From the NCBI GenBank assembly GCA_907164885.2, contig OU015497.1, forward strand, positions 65,665,077 through 65,729,076: a stretch of 64,000 nucleotides of DNA, read 5' to 3'. This DNA comes from Dolomedes plantarius (taxonomy: Eukaryota; Arthropoda; Arachnida; Araneae; Dolomedidae). The position numbers and the translations under genes are program-made. Shown here piece after piece: positions 22,749 through 32,138 of the stretch. How positions within the stretch are numbered: the first letter of the stretch is position 1; every line of letters begins with the position of its first letter. The notes under the pieces were generated by a model. The model saw only the letters and a program-made list of their open reading frames with translations. It was not told where the DNA came from and did not search any database.

Positions 22749-23582
22749 ATTTTCCCTGATGTACAAAAGTGGCATTACTGTAGGACGCAGCACATTGTGA
22801 TAAATGAACTCAAGGGCTAATTACGCTCTTAATCGTTTCTAATTGTTGATATCATAATCGTGTTTCAACATCCAGGCTCTGCTTTGTCTCACCTTGCAAA
22901 ATACCGTTGCGCTCCGAAAACTTAGACAACATTTATTTTATTAATTTTTATAATATGAAATAATACAAAAGGTCTCCTGACAATGAAAATTTTTGAGTGA
23001 AGTGTTGATTTTCGAGTGCCATGTTTTAAAGACAAGTGGATTTAAATGGTTTGATTTAAATAGATCATTTCAGTTATTTCAATAACGATTGTGATTATTG
23101 GGGAAAAACAACACTAAAACTAGAGGAACAAGTCAGGGAAGGGAAAATCTTAAGGTATATTCTTTATGGGGTTTTGAAGCGTAAATTCAATTTTCTTCCT
23201 CCATGGCAGAGCGAAATAGTGCCTACACAATAGCCAAGGCAGGAGAGATGGCTCATGACTACATTAGCATAAAACTTCGTAAAACTTTAAGGTAAACCAG
23301 AAACATTCTGATTGATAAGCACTTTGCCCCTTCTCTTGCTCAAGTTTGAGAGATTGACAAAAAATGTTAAATTTTTCAATACCTCTTTTAGTTATATGTG
23401 TTTCATATTCCGTCAGGCCATCTAGGGTAATGAAAACATTAAAAGAATTTTCGACTCATAGTTGAAATTAAATTTTGTTACGTTTTATTCCTACTAATAT
23501 GATATACATTTATATCGCTTTGCTAATGTGATTTTTTAAATATAAACATTAACTCTACCAATATAAAATTTTAACTAAGACT
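22746..23582. other. Unassigned DNA
   Basis: No repeat or coding motif recognised. Confidence 0.5.
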
Positions 23583-23590
23583 GCCTAGCA

Positions 23591-23884
23591 CAGGGGTGTC
23601 AAACTCAAAGGCTACCTTGAGCCAAACAAACAAGTTTTAACTATAGGTGGGCTGCAAAAAAAATCAATATTAATAGAAACGTAGGTTTATTTACCTAGTT
23701 ACAGTATATTCAACATAAATATATGAATTTTGTTTAATAATAGCAAAAAGGAGTATCATTAAAAAAACATTTAGCGAATTCTTCGTATCTTATTTCTGCG
23801 TCGGTTATTTTATTATATATTATTGTGGGCCAATATATTGGCCGGGACGCATGCGACTCGCGGACCGCGAGTTTGACACCCCTG
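23591..23884. mobile_element. hAT-type MITE with 8-bp target duplication
   Basis: Begins CAGGGGTGTCAAACTC and ends GAGTTTGACACCCCTG, a 16-bp perfect terminal inverted repeat of the classic hAT (Charlie-like) kind. The flanking octamer GCCTAGCA occurs at 23583-23590 and again at 23885-23892, an exact 8-bp target duplication as expected for hAT transposition. The interior of about 260 bp is non-coding, with GGCCGGGACGCATGCGACTC and CGCGGACCGC near the right end. It must have been mobilised in trans. Confidence 0.95.
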
Positions 23885-23892
23885 GCCTAGCA

Positions 23893-24405
23893 CTTAAAAA
23901 CTTTTTTGTAATCCTACTAAAACAAACAAATAAAAATAAAAAAGGGTTATCCATCCCTGATGTATTTTAACACCCTTGGTGTATTTAAAGGAAGACAAAG
24001 GCGTGCCTTTTGTTTCTGAGGTGTATCCTCAAGAGGTAAAGGGGATTACCTATTAAAAATATGATTCATTAAGTTAGAATTTAAAAGTGTTTTTTCACAT
24101 TCGATAGCTCCTAATGTATTCTTCTTTATTACTATGGATGCATATTCTTTTAATTCATGTGCAAACTTTGACAGGCACAAATTTAATAATTTTCCAGTGG
24201 GAACATAGAAAGCAATAAGAATATAAATAGATATAGGCAGGTAAGTTATTCGTTATCTAATTTTCTCCAGAGGATGAAGTTCATCTGACATTAGAATCCG
24301 TTTTGCTTTTGAATCATTTTCTTTTCTCTTCGCACAAAAGTCTGCTATCTTTGAATACAAAGGGTGTATGGATGTTAATTTTATATTTATATATTCTTCT
24401 CATTA
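23893..24405. other. Unassigned DNA
   Basis: No repeat or coding motif recognised. Confidence 0.5.
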
Positions 24406-24410
<5 letters not shown>

Positions 24411-24460
<50 letters not shown>

Positions 24461-24476
24461 CACACACACACACACA
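24411..24476. repeat. (TA)n-(CA)n microsatellite
   Basis: TA to 24456, CA to 24476. Confidence 0.95.
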
Positions 24477-24479
24477 GAG

Positions 24480-25180
24480 TAATTTTGAAGAAACCACATC
24501 CAAGTCATTTAGTGAAATCGGAAAAGAAAAGGGAAGAAAAGGCAAAATCCGAATAGTTTATGAAAGTAATATAGGATAGTTATGTTGTTAACTACACATC
24601 AGAAATCGAGACAGTTACGGAAAACAAAGGAAAACTATTAAGCATCATTTCTGTATGTAATCCAAATGCATCTATGAAATCCATCGGCCGTTATTGCACT
24701 TATCGTGATGATCAGATGGATGTTACATGCTTGGTAATAGTATATTTTCATAATATTTCCACAAATTGCTCCTGTCTGGACTAAAATTGAAGTGTCTGTT
24801 CAAACGCAGTTAACTATACTTGTGTATAGTTAGCGATTGAAGTATAGCTCATGTACACATTAACTACCCCTTCAGTTTCTATAAAAACATATGACACACA
24901 CCCAAAAAAAAAAAAAAAATTATACAAAGGAGGAAATTATCACAATCCATTCCATTTACAATAAAATGGAGACATTAAATACAGTGATGAAAGTAGAGGG
25001 AAAATTATTTTCCCCCTTTATTTCGGCTACTTGGTCTGAATAAACGGTGCAGTAATCCTATTGCATTTGCTGAGTGTTGCCTTTTGGATGTAGTCATTAA
25101 TTAATGACTATATATTGAGATATTTCCCAATATAGTATCTTTAATAATTTAAATTTTCTTCTTTTCTTATAACCGATAGT
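24480..25180. other. Unassigned DNA
   Basis: Contains a small perfect palindrome, ACTATAC-TTGT-GTATAGT, near 24812-24829. Nothing else recognised. Confidence 0.45.
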
Positions 25181-25235
25181 CCAGTAGCCCTATTGGACTC
25201 GCTCGGCTCACTCATCTATGGAGAAGATTTTTCCG
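25181..25235 (+). repeat. Fragment related to inverted repeat at 41.9 kb
   Basis: CCTATTGGACTCGCTCGGCT followed by CACTCATCTATGGAGAAGATT resembles CATATTGGATTCACTCGCCT and CTATGGAGAAAATT in the left arm at 41879-41949. Divergent, so low confidence. Confidence 0.4.
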
Positions 25236-25478
25236 ATGATTTTTGACCTTGATTTAAATATTTTTGAATTTATAATCTGTGATAAAGAAAAAGATTTTTT
25301 TCTCAAGGTATATTTATCATTCTAAAAAAGGAACGCCAATAATATCGTTAAACTTGAAGGTTTTGGTAGGGCAGATCATATACGTAAAGATATTGTGTTT
25401 TAAAAGCGAATATTTACCTTTTGTGGATGAAATTTCTAAAATAAATAAAACAGCAGAGTAAAGAATTTCTTTCTCTAT

Positions 25479-25479
<1 letters not shown>
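25236..25479. other. Unassigned DNA
   Basis: Short stretch before the (TA)n. Nothing recognised. Confidence 0.4.

Positions 25480-25525
<46 letters not shown>
25480..25525. repeat. (TA)n microsatellite at repeat 3' end
   Basis: TA run joined to the 3' end (minus-strand sense) of the dispersed repeat that follows. Confidence 0.95.
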
Positions 25526-25527
<2 letters not shown>

Positions 25528-25528
<1 letters not shown>

Positions 25529-25860
25529 AAGACAAAGTTGAAAGAGAAAAACCAGTATATGCTCAAAACTACTGCAGCCAGGAACAAAAAACATGAAAAG
25601 ATAAGTGAAAAACAGGTTTTAGTGAGCATCTCTTCATCAGCAGTGCCGAACTGTCTAAAAACCAATGGATTGTTTAAGATAAGTATGATCTGAGCAATAA
25701 ACATACTTAGACACCGTACAATCCATAAGAAACAGAAGTTAATAAACAGTTGCTTAATCATAGAACACCAAGCCCGGCGCCAGAGAAAGTGGAAGTTAAG
25801 AAAAGGAGACCGCAAAAAGACTGACGTCACTAACCTTGCAACCATGAAGCAAAAGGAAAC
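25528..25860 (-). mobile_element. Dispersed repeat family D, copy 1
   Basis: Shares at least 220 bp with 31776-32043, including AAAACCAATGGATTGTTT, AAGTATGATCTGAGCAATAA and ACATACTTAGACACCGTACA. On the minus strand both copies end next to (TA)n, which suggests a retroposed family with a TA tail. A 143-codon minus-strand frame (25414-25845) crosses it. The second copy keeps a similar translation only in part (LWIVRCLSMFIAQIILI in one, IWIVRCLSMFIAQIILI in the other), which follows from DNA identity and does not prove coding. This copy extends farther 5', with TGACGTCA at 25822-25829. Class unknown. Confidence 0.65.
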
Positions 25861-26331
25861 ACAGAATCAGACTTACTGAGGCTACTGTGTTATAGGACAA
25901 AATAACCTAAATTAACTTAGACATTTATTATGACTAGGAGTTACTATTAATTATCATCCATTATTATTACACTAGTTTTTAATTATTATTTTTTATTTTT
26001 ATTTTTAGTAATTATTTACTAAAATTAATCTTATATTTTAGTATTACTAATTAATAACAACAAAACATGCTATTCATTAAAACTAAAACAACCAATTATG
26101 TGCTTGGAAAGACTATCAGGGTAATAATTACGTTTTAGCACTACTAACAAATCTATAATATGCTTATTCCTATTGTCCTTAAAACAAAGCCTATTTATTC
26201 TTACTAGCTGATTTACAATAATATTATTAAATACAGATTTGTTTAAGCATGTTAAGAAATTTTAAAATTTAACTATATTAAAGTCATAATCTGATCTTTT
26301 ATCATATAGATCAAAAATAAAACTGCAATGG

Positions 26332-26333
<2 letters not shown>
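25861..26333. other. Unassigned A+T-rich DNA
   Basis: No repeat or coding motif recognised. Confidence 0.45.
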
Positions 26334-26398
<65 letters not shown>

Positions 26399-26411
26399 AA
26401 GATAGATAGAT
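26334..26411. repeat. (TA)n-(GA)n-(GATA)n microsatellite
   Basis: TA to 26372, GA to 26398, then GATA units. Confidence 0.95.
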
Positions 26412-26782
26412 ATTTGTGTAGGAGGGAGGAGATTGTGAGTGCCTGGAAAAGTACATTTTATAAATCTTAAAAGCATTAATTTGAAGTAAAAGCGAAAACA
26501 GTTATCATGAATATTTAAGAATCATTTTTGGAAGTCAAAGCATGTTTTTACTTCTTCCCATATGTTCACAATAAATTTCAAATAAAATCACAATATTATT
26601 ATTTTTTAATTTTGAATACAAAGAATAATGCCAGAAACAGTGACAGAGTAATTTTGAAAAGATCACTTTAGCGTGTTCAGCATTATTTTGAAATAGAGAT
26701 TTGAAATAGAGACTGAATCTATATGTCGCTCACTGATAAGGATAACGGGAATTTAATTCAAATAGGATAAGTTAATACTTGA

Positions 26783-26870
26783 CATATATATATATATATA
26801 TATATCCCATAAATCTGCATGCATGCACACACACACACACGCGTGTGTGTGGGTATGTGTGTACGTGTAT
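26783..26870. repeat. (TA)n and palindromic (CA)n-CG-(TG)n
   Basis: TA at 26783-26805. From about 26826 to 26850 a CA run meets a TG run across CGCG, making a self-complementary alternating purine-pyrimidine tract. TG-rich sequence continues to about 26910. Confidence 0.9.
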
Positions 26871-26889
26871 GCGTTTGTGTAGGCGTGTA

Positions 26890-28212
26890 AATGTATGAAT
26901 ATATGTGTATGTCTACTTGTGAGCTAATAGTTATTCATCGATCCTCATGTTTATTTATGCATAGTAAAAATTAAAATCTGTACTAATTTATCTTTAAAAA
27001 ATAGAGATTGGGATGTAAGATTGTCACAGAGGGATGTTTTATTCTATTTTTACATTTCAGTCTGCGTAATTACAATGCTCTTAATGTATTTAAATAATTT
27101 TTTAAATGTAGATATGAAGCACGAATAAGCGATTAGCACTTTCCCGTAAAAAAAGGAAAAAAATAAATAAAAGATTTCGTTCCGATTTAAAGGCGAAAAA
27201 ATAACATCACTCTATTTCATCACAAAAAATCAAACATCAATTTTTGTGCTGCAAACAAACTTTTTCTCTAAAGAAAACTACTTTTAAAGGCCTTAATTCC
27301 CCTTCAAGGCATATTTTTCTGAGCGTGTACCATCCATGTCCTCTCGAGACCTTAGAAAAACCGAACTGTTCGGCAAAGTAAACGAAAAAAAAAGAAAAAA
27401 ACATTCTAAAGAACCCCAAATCGCATTAATTTGCGGACAACCCCCGTAATAGTGTAGGCCCATCCATTCTAAATTGTCTTCGAGGGAGTAGGAAGGGGAA
27501 ATCATTCCCCCCTTTTCTGGGTCCTTCCCTCACCCCCCTTTCTCTAGCAATTGCGCTAAACGAAATGGAAAGGAGGGGGAACTAAATTCCGAATTCCTTT
27601 TCTCTGCTCGTGTCTGTGCTTTCGTTGGCGGGTATGCAAATTCAATTTACTAGCAAGCAAGCACTCTCCGGGTTTCCAGGGCTTTTCAATGGATAACTGG
27701 AATTCGACGTAGTTGGTACTGTCCCGGCTTTGACCTTTTTTCGGCGCAGTGGTACAAGTCAAGCAGCGGTTTTCCATTTCCCCGAAGACTTGTATATTCA
27801 TCCACATTTGCGCAGCATTCGTGACTGGGGTTTAAATTATTTAATACAATTACGGGCCTGTTTCTAAGGTATATCACACGTTTGTGACTTAGCATTTAAA
27901 ATTAATGCGTCCGGAAAAGGCTGGCTTATGTATCCTAATTGTCTTCGTAATTCGATTCTGAATTCCCTAATTACATTTTGAGATGGAAGAGAGAGCGAAT
28001 ATAAATAAATATATCCCGACGAATTGATGGAACACGTCATGAATGATGTTGAAGGGTTTGGGTTGCTTTGGATACTCCCAAGATGTCCATTAACTTCAGT
28101 TCGAATCCAAAAAATAGGGAAAATTTATTGACAATTTTATTGGGAAATTTTAAGACAAATGAGCGAAAAAAAGAGGAAAATATATATAGAATAAAAAATA
28201 ATACTGTTCACT
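26890..28212. other. Unassigned, with a less A+T-rich block
   Basis: From about 27290 to 27900 the sequence is noticeably richer in G+C and CpG and lacks repeat structure. It contains an ATGCAAAT octamer at 27634-27641. No open frame has a recognisable domain. It could be a unique regulatory or untranslated segment, but nothing proves that. Confidence 0.4.
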
Positions 28213-28300
28213 TGTTAGAGCCAGGAATCGAACCCATGACATCTAACTGTTAGTCCGATGTACTTCGGTAAATGATCTATACCGCCGATGTGAAGAACTC
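28213..28300 (-). repeat. tRNA-like fragment, probably SINE head
   Basis: On the minus strand ATGGGTTCGATTCCTGG carries a good RNA polymerase III B-box. Upstream, TCGGACTAACAGTTAGA could fold as a poor anticodon arm (loop CTAACAG). The acceptor stem does not pair and the T stem has mismatches, so this is a decayed tRNA or SINE head and not a functional gene. Confidence 0.4.
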
Positions 28301-28310
28301 ATTATATATA

Positions 28311-29111
28311 CCGGGTGCGTCATAAATTCGTGCAAAGATAAAAAATTCGTAATAAAAGGAATAATGATCTGAAAAAATTTTCTGTTTACGCGAATAGGAT
28401 CAAAGGGACATTGGATTTTTTTCCATGTAAATAAAAAAATGTTTCCGAAAGTAACCGAAAGAGGACGCTTTTGCGTGTCCACGTTAAGTCTGCATTGCAG
28501 GAAAAACATGCGTTACCTGTTGTCACCCTCATGCAGGATGGTGCCCCGCCCCACATTTCACGTGATATCAAGATGTTCCTGTTGGAATCGTTCACTGAAG
28601 ACCGAATTCTATAAGTCGCGGTTGTAAGGTTCAGTGGCTCACACGGTCATCAGACTTGACCCCGGCAAATTTTTAGTTGGGGGGATACTTAAAGTCTCAT
28701 GTGTACCGGGGCTCCCCAACTACTTTCGTAGAACCGAAAAATGTCATTCGACAGACAGACGCTGCCATCGATGCTACAATCCGCTGTAATGGGCTTACTG
28801 ACACGCCTCACTTGCCTATTACATTGTGCTGGTAGTAATGTTGAACATCTGTTACTTTCAAATAAATGCGCAGTCTCATGTTATTGTGATCTGTTTGATT
28901 TTCTGTTTGAGTTTGCCTGATTTGCATAACACGTCTCAGTATGACGTGTGAACACCCTCTTTCGGTTACTTTTAGAATTTTTTTTTTTTTTTTTTACATG
29001 GAAAAAAATCCAATGTCACTCTGATCTTACTGGCGCAAACAGAAAATTTTTCCGAGCATTGCTTCTTTTATCATGAATTTTTGAACTTTGCACGAATTTA
29101 TGACGCACCCG

Positions 29112-29112
<1 letters not shown>
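28311..29112 (+). mobile_element. Deleted mariner-type element with long inverted ends
   Basis: The left end CCGGGTGCGTCATAAATTCG is mirrored at the right end, and similarity continues inward for about 150 bp on each side, including TTGGATTTTTTTCCATGTAA and AAGTAACCGAAAGAGG. The left flank is TA; the right flank has drifted. Total 802 bp, with the C-terminal third of a transposase between the arms. Confidence 0.85.
28498..28850 (+). pseudogene. Transposase C-terminal remnant (DDE_3 type)
   Basis: The frame from 28498 reads QEKHALPVVTLMQDGAPPHI, the region around the second catalytic Asp (codon 28537-28539). Another frame then reads QWLTRSSDLTPANF, a stop, and LGGYLKSHVYRG, corresponding to the usual 'W(P)PRSPDLTPxDFWLWGYLK' block. 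The third catalytic residue is Asn (28668-28670) where Asp is expected. At least one frameshift lies between the two blocks and stop codons interrupt both. The N-terminal DNA-binding domain and first Asp are missing. The protein is dead; the element lies between matching inverted ends. Confidence 0.8.

Positions 29113-29152
<40 letters not shown>
29113..29152. repeat. (TA)n microsatellite
   Basis: TA tract abutting the right terminus of the mariner-type element. Confidence 0.95.
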
Positions 29153-29154
<2 letters not shown>

Positions 29155-29402
29155 TATATATATAACGTGACATAAAAACAACAAATAGCAATTACCCACT
29201 TACCCACGGCTGATGAGCCAAGCAAAGACAGATGATTTTTTTCAGTCTAATTGCTTAACATTTTATCTTTTGGGTGTTTATTCACCTATGTTTCTATCTT
29301 TTGGGTGCTAATGCATCTGAGTTTTATTTTTTTATGTATCTGTTGCTAGGCTGCGTCATGCATTTGGCTATACTATTTGCATACTTTAGATAAATGATGT
29401 GT

Positions 29403-29426
29403 GTGTATATATATATATATATATAT
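29403..29426. repeat. (TA)n microsatellite
   Basis: Short TA run immediately before the SINE head. Confidence 0.9.
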
Positions 29427-29686
29427 TATAGTGGTTAAAAGCTTCAAGCTGCCACACCACAGGTCCAGGATTCGATCCTGCGATTGGCCGAGGTCGACTC
29501 AACCTTTCATCCCTTGAATGGGTCGATAAAGTCGAGAACAAAGCATGCTTGAAACTAAACTCTGGGAGTCCCATGTCAGGTAGACCACCTAACTGAGACA
29601 TATGCTCTATGGCACTCAAAGCCCACGGTCAAGAAAGTGGAGATGGGTACCGCAGGCCTTCGTCCACAGCGAACTGTTGCGCCATG

Positions 29687-29690
<4 letters not shown>
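29427..29690 (+). mobile_element. tRNA-derived SINE, family A, near full length
   Basis: The head begins AGTGGTTAAAAGC (A-box-like) followed 30 bases later by GGTCCAGGATTCGATCCTG (B-box), the internal RNA polymerase III promoter of a tRNA-derived SINE. The body runs GGTCGATAAAGTCGAGAACA, AAACTCTGGGAGTCCCATGT, GACATATGCTCTATGGCAC and GGAGATGGGTACCGCAGG to GCGCCATGAGTT, then (TA)n. The 5'-truncated minus-strand copy at 4015-4190 shares the body and the TA-tailed 3' end. SINEs encode no protein and need a partner LINE. Confidence 0.85.
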
Positions 29691-29761
<71 letters not shown>

Positions 29762-29790
29762 ATATGTTTATTTATTTATTTATTTATATA
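29691..29790. repeat. (TA)n-(TATG)n-(TTTA)n microsatellite
   Basis: TA to 29748, TATG units, then TTTA units. It forms the tail of the SINE. Confidence 0.95.
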
Positions 29791-29794
29791 TTTA

Positions 29795-30218
29795 TTGCTT
29801 AAAGGTGAAATACCATTCTTGATTCGAATGAAGCATTAATTATTTTCGATATAATATTCAAAAGCAATGATGTAGTTGTAAGGAATATATATGTTTCGAT
29901 CGACTTATTCTTGTTTGAATAACCATACGGAGAGAAAAATTGGCTTTTCATAAAGCTGAACAATCTTTACTATACTTCATAATCTTTGACAAGCAAGTTT
30001 CAAAATAATCAGCTATAGAAAGACAAAGAGAAAATGGATTGGTAGTTTCTTTGCCGTAAACTTTGAGTATATCTTAATATTCAGTTGGAGGAATTATCTA
30101 AAGAGCTAAATAATACCGGGAAATATTGAGTGTGAATGAGATTTTCTCCAATTACAGCCAACAGTTAAGGCCAAATACCTTTGTCGAGTTTATTTACAAA
30201 TATAAGGTACTTTCAATA
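29795..30218. other. Unassigned DNA
   Basis: Nothing recognised. Confidence 0.45.
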
Positions 30219-30220
30219 TA

Positions 30221-30392
30221 CAGTAAACAATTCTCTGTTGCGGTCAGTAATAGTTCTGAAATAAAGTGGTCGGTTTGAGGGGTTGCCATCAAAAAGACGT
30301 TTATTCCATAACATTGGCTCTATCTAATCTTAAATGGTTTCTTAACAAAATATGTCCATTCAGAGAGGTGGCCTGCAAAAGAGGTTTCACTG
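30221..30392. mobile_element. MITE, 'CAGGGAAACTTC' family, copy 2
   Basis: The left end is CAGTAAACAATTCTCTG. The right end on the minus strand is CAGTGAAACCTCTTTTGCAG. Both are flanked by TA. The core GGTTTGAGGGGTTGCCATC and CCATAACATTGGCTCTAT matches 18647-18798. 172 bp, non-coding. Confidence 0.75.
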
Positions 30393-30394
30393 TA

Positions 30395-31755
30395 TATATT
30401 TTACTGTTTGAGAATCATAGCCATATTTTTAAAGTTTTAAAATTAAAATGACTAAAACTTGAGATCAGAATGAAAACAAATCCTTTAAATTAAAAGCCAA
30501 AGCTAACGACTTTTACTGTAATTAGAATTAATTCTGTTTTTCTTTCCCAAATTTAAATTTTCTTCTTTCTTTAGATGTATATCGTTTAAATACAAGTAAA
30601 TTAAGCATATTGTTTAAATATACTTAAGTGTATCTGTAATTAGCTACAAAATTATAGCAGCGTAAATTGTACTTTTAAACTAAAAAAATAAATAATTTAG
30701 AAATGTTTTTTTAATTTATAGAAATTTAGTATAAAAATTTAAGGAATTGCATTTTATACAAAACATTTCGACTTCACGCATAAATATGAAAAAAATCGTA
30801 AATCATAAAATTTAAAAAATGTATTTATGGAATATTCATCATGACAGTACGCAGAGCAGAAAATATATTTAACTGAAAACTAACAAACCTAATTTTCTTT
30901 AAGCGACTTACTCAATCACCAGAATTTGATGAAAAAGCAATCTTTCAATTTTCTAGGGAAAAAAAAGAGAAATGTAAATGAAACAAAAACAATATTCCCT
31001 CTCTAATTCAGACTTCTCTGACTTATAATCTGTGGTTAAATGGTTCATTTATTTTATAAATTGGAATGAAAGTAGAAAAAAAAAATTATCCAAGGCTTTA
31101 AAAAATCTCTGAATGAAATTTCTTTTTTTTCCTTCGTAAATGAAAGGGGTTATATTTGTGATTGATAAAACTTTGGTTAAGAAAAAAAAGGAAAGTGAAA
31201 AAAACAGCAAATAAATATAATTATAAAAAAAATAAATGTTTCGCTTTTTAAGGTAAAAATGTATACTTTTAAAGAAATATGAAATGACGTTGGTTTTTCA
31301 TTACATAATATGTTCGTTTTTCAGTCTATGGTATTCGATATAAATTAATACTCGATATAAAATTTTCGATTTAAATATATTTACCTGGTTTTAAGTTAAC
31401 TTTTGTTTAATAGTTAAATACTCAACATAAAATAGTTTACGTTTGTCAAGTTTTTTTATGTGAGGTTTTTGACTTATGTCTAAAACAATTTGGCACTTAA
31501 CAAACATGTTCAATCAAAGTATCTTTTTATAGTTGCGATCTAAATTTTAAAGACTTTGGAAGTCAAATAACTGCAAATTTTCTTTTCAGTAGTGTTATGT
31601 TATGGTTGACTAATACGATCATCTGCATCAATTCCTAAAGTTGTTTCCTGATTCGCTTATTATTCGCTAAAAGGAAAATGTATTCTGGTTAATACATTCT
31701 GCTTTTAGCGAAATCTATTAACCAGATATACATTTGTACACATACACAGACACAA
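30395..31755. other. Unassigned A+T-rich DNA
   Basis: Very A+T-rich; no repeat unit, terminus or coding motif recognised. Confidence 0.5.
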
Positions 31756-31775
31756 ACATGCATATATATATATAT

Positions 31776-32043
31776 ATATTAGACAAAGTTGTAAGTGAAA
31801 AACCAGTGTAAGCCATAAACCACTACAGCCAGGAACCAAAAATATGAAAAGATAAGTGAAAAATATGAATAGTTAAGTGAATAATAGGTTTTAGACAGTA
31901 TCTTTTCATCAGCGGTGCCAATACTGTCTAAAAACCAATGGATTGTTTCTAATAAGTATGATCTGAGCAATAAACATACTTAGACACCGTACAATCCATA
32001 TGAAATAGAAGAAGGAATAATCAGTGGCTTTATCATAGATCAC
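31776..32043 (-). mobile_element. Dispersed repeat family D, copy 2
   Basis: Matches 25528-25755 closely (GACAAAGTTG, CCAGGAACCAAAAA, ACTGTCTAAAAACCAATGGA, TTAGACACCGTACAATCCAT). It has a small internal duplication, GTGAAAAATATGAATAGTTA followed by AGTGAATAAT. (TA)n abuts both ends (31761-31780 and 32045-32121). The 5' part present in copy 1 is missing. Confidence 0.7.
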
Positions 32044-32044
32044 C

Positions 32045-32047
32045 ATA

Positions 32048-32121
<74 letters not shown>
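32045..32121. repeat. (TA)n microsatellite
   Basis: Seventy-plus bases of TA between family D copy 2 and the 2-kb element. Confidence 0.95.
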
Positions 32122-32122
<1 letters not shown>

Positions 32123-32138
32123 GATTTCTTCACTATAG

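Noticed and set aside
25614..25640. Functional hammerhead ribozyme
   Set aside because: The GAAA core reads as TAAAA in both copies and stem III pairing is not evident.
25414..25845. 143-codon minus-strand frame with hydrophobic stretches
   Set aside because: It runs through a dispersed repeat and into (TA)n. The second repeat copy breaks the frame. Similar translations follow simply from DNA identity.
28213..28300. tRNA gene on the minus strand
   Set aside because: The B-box is good, but the acceptor stem does not pair and the T and anticodon stems have mismatches; more likely a SINE head or dead tRNA copy.
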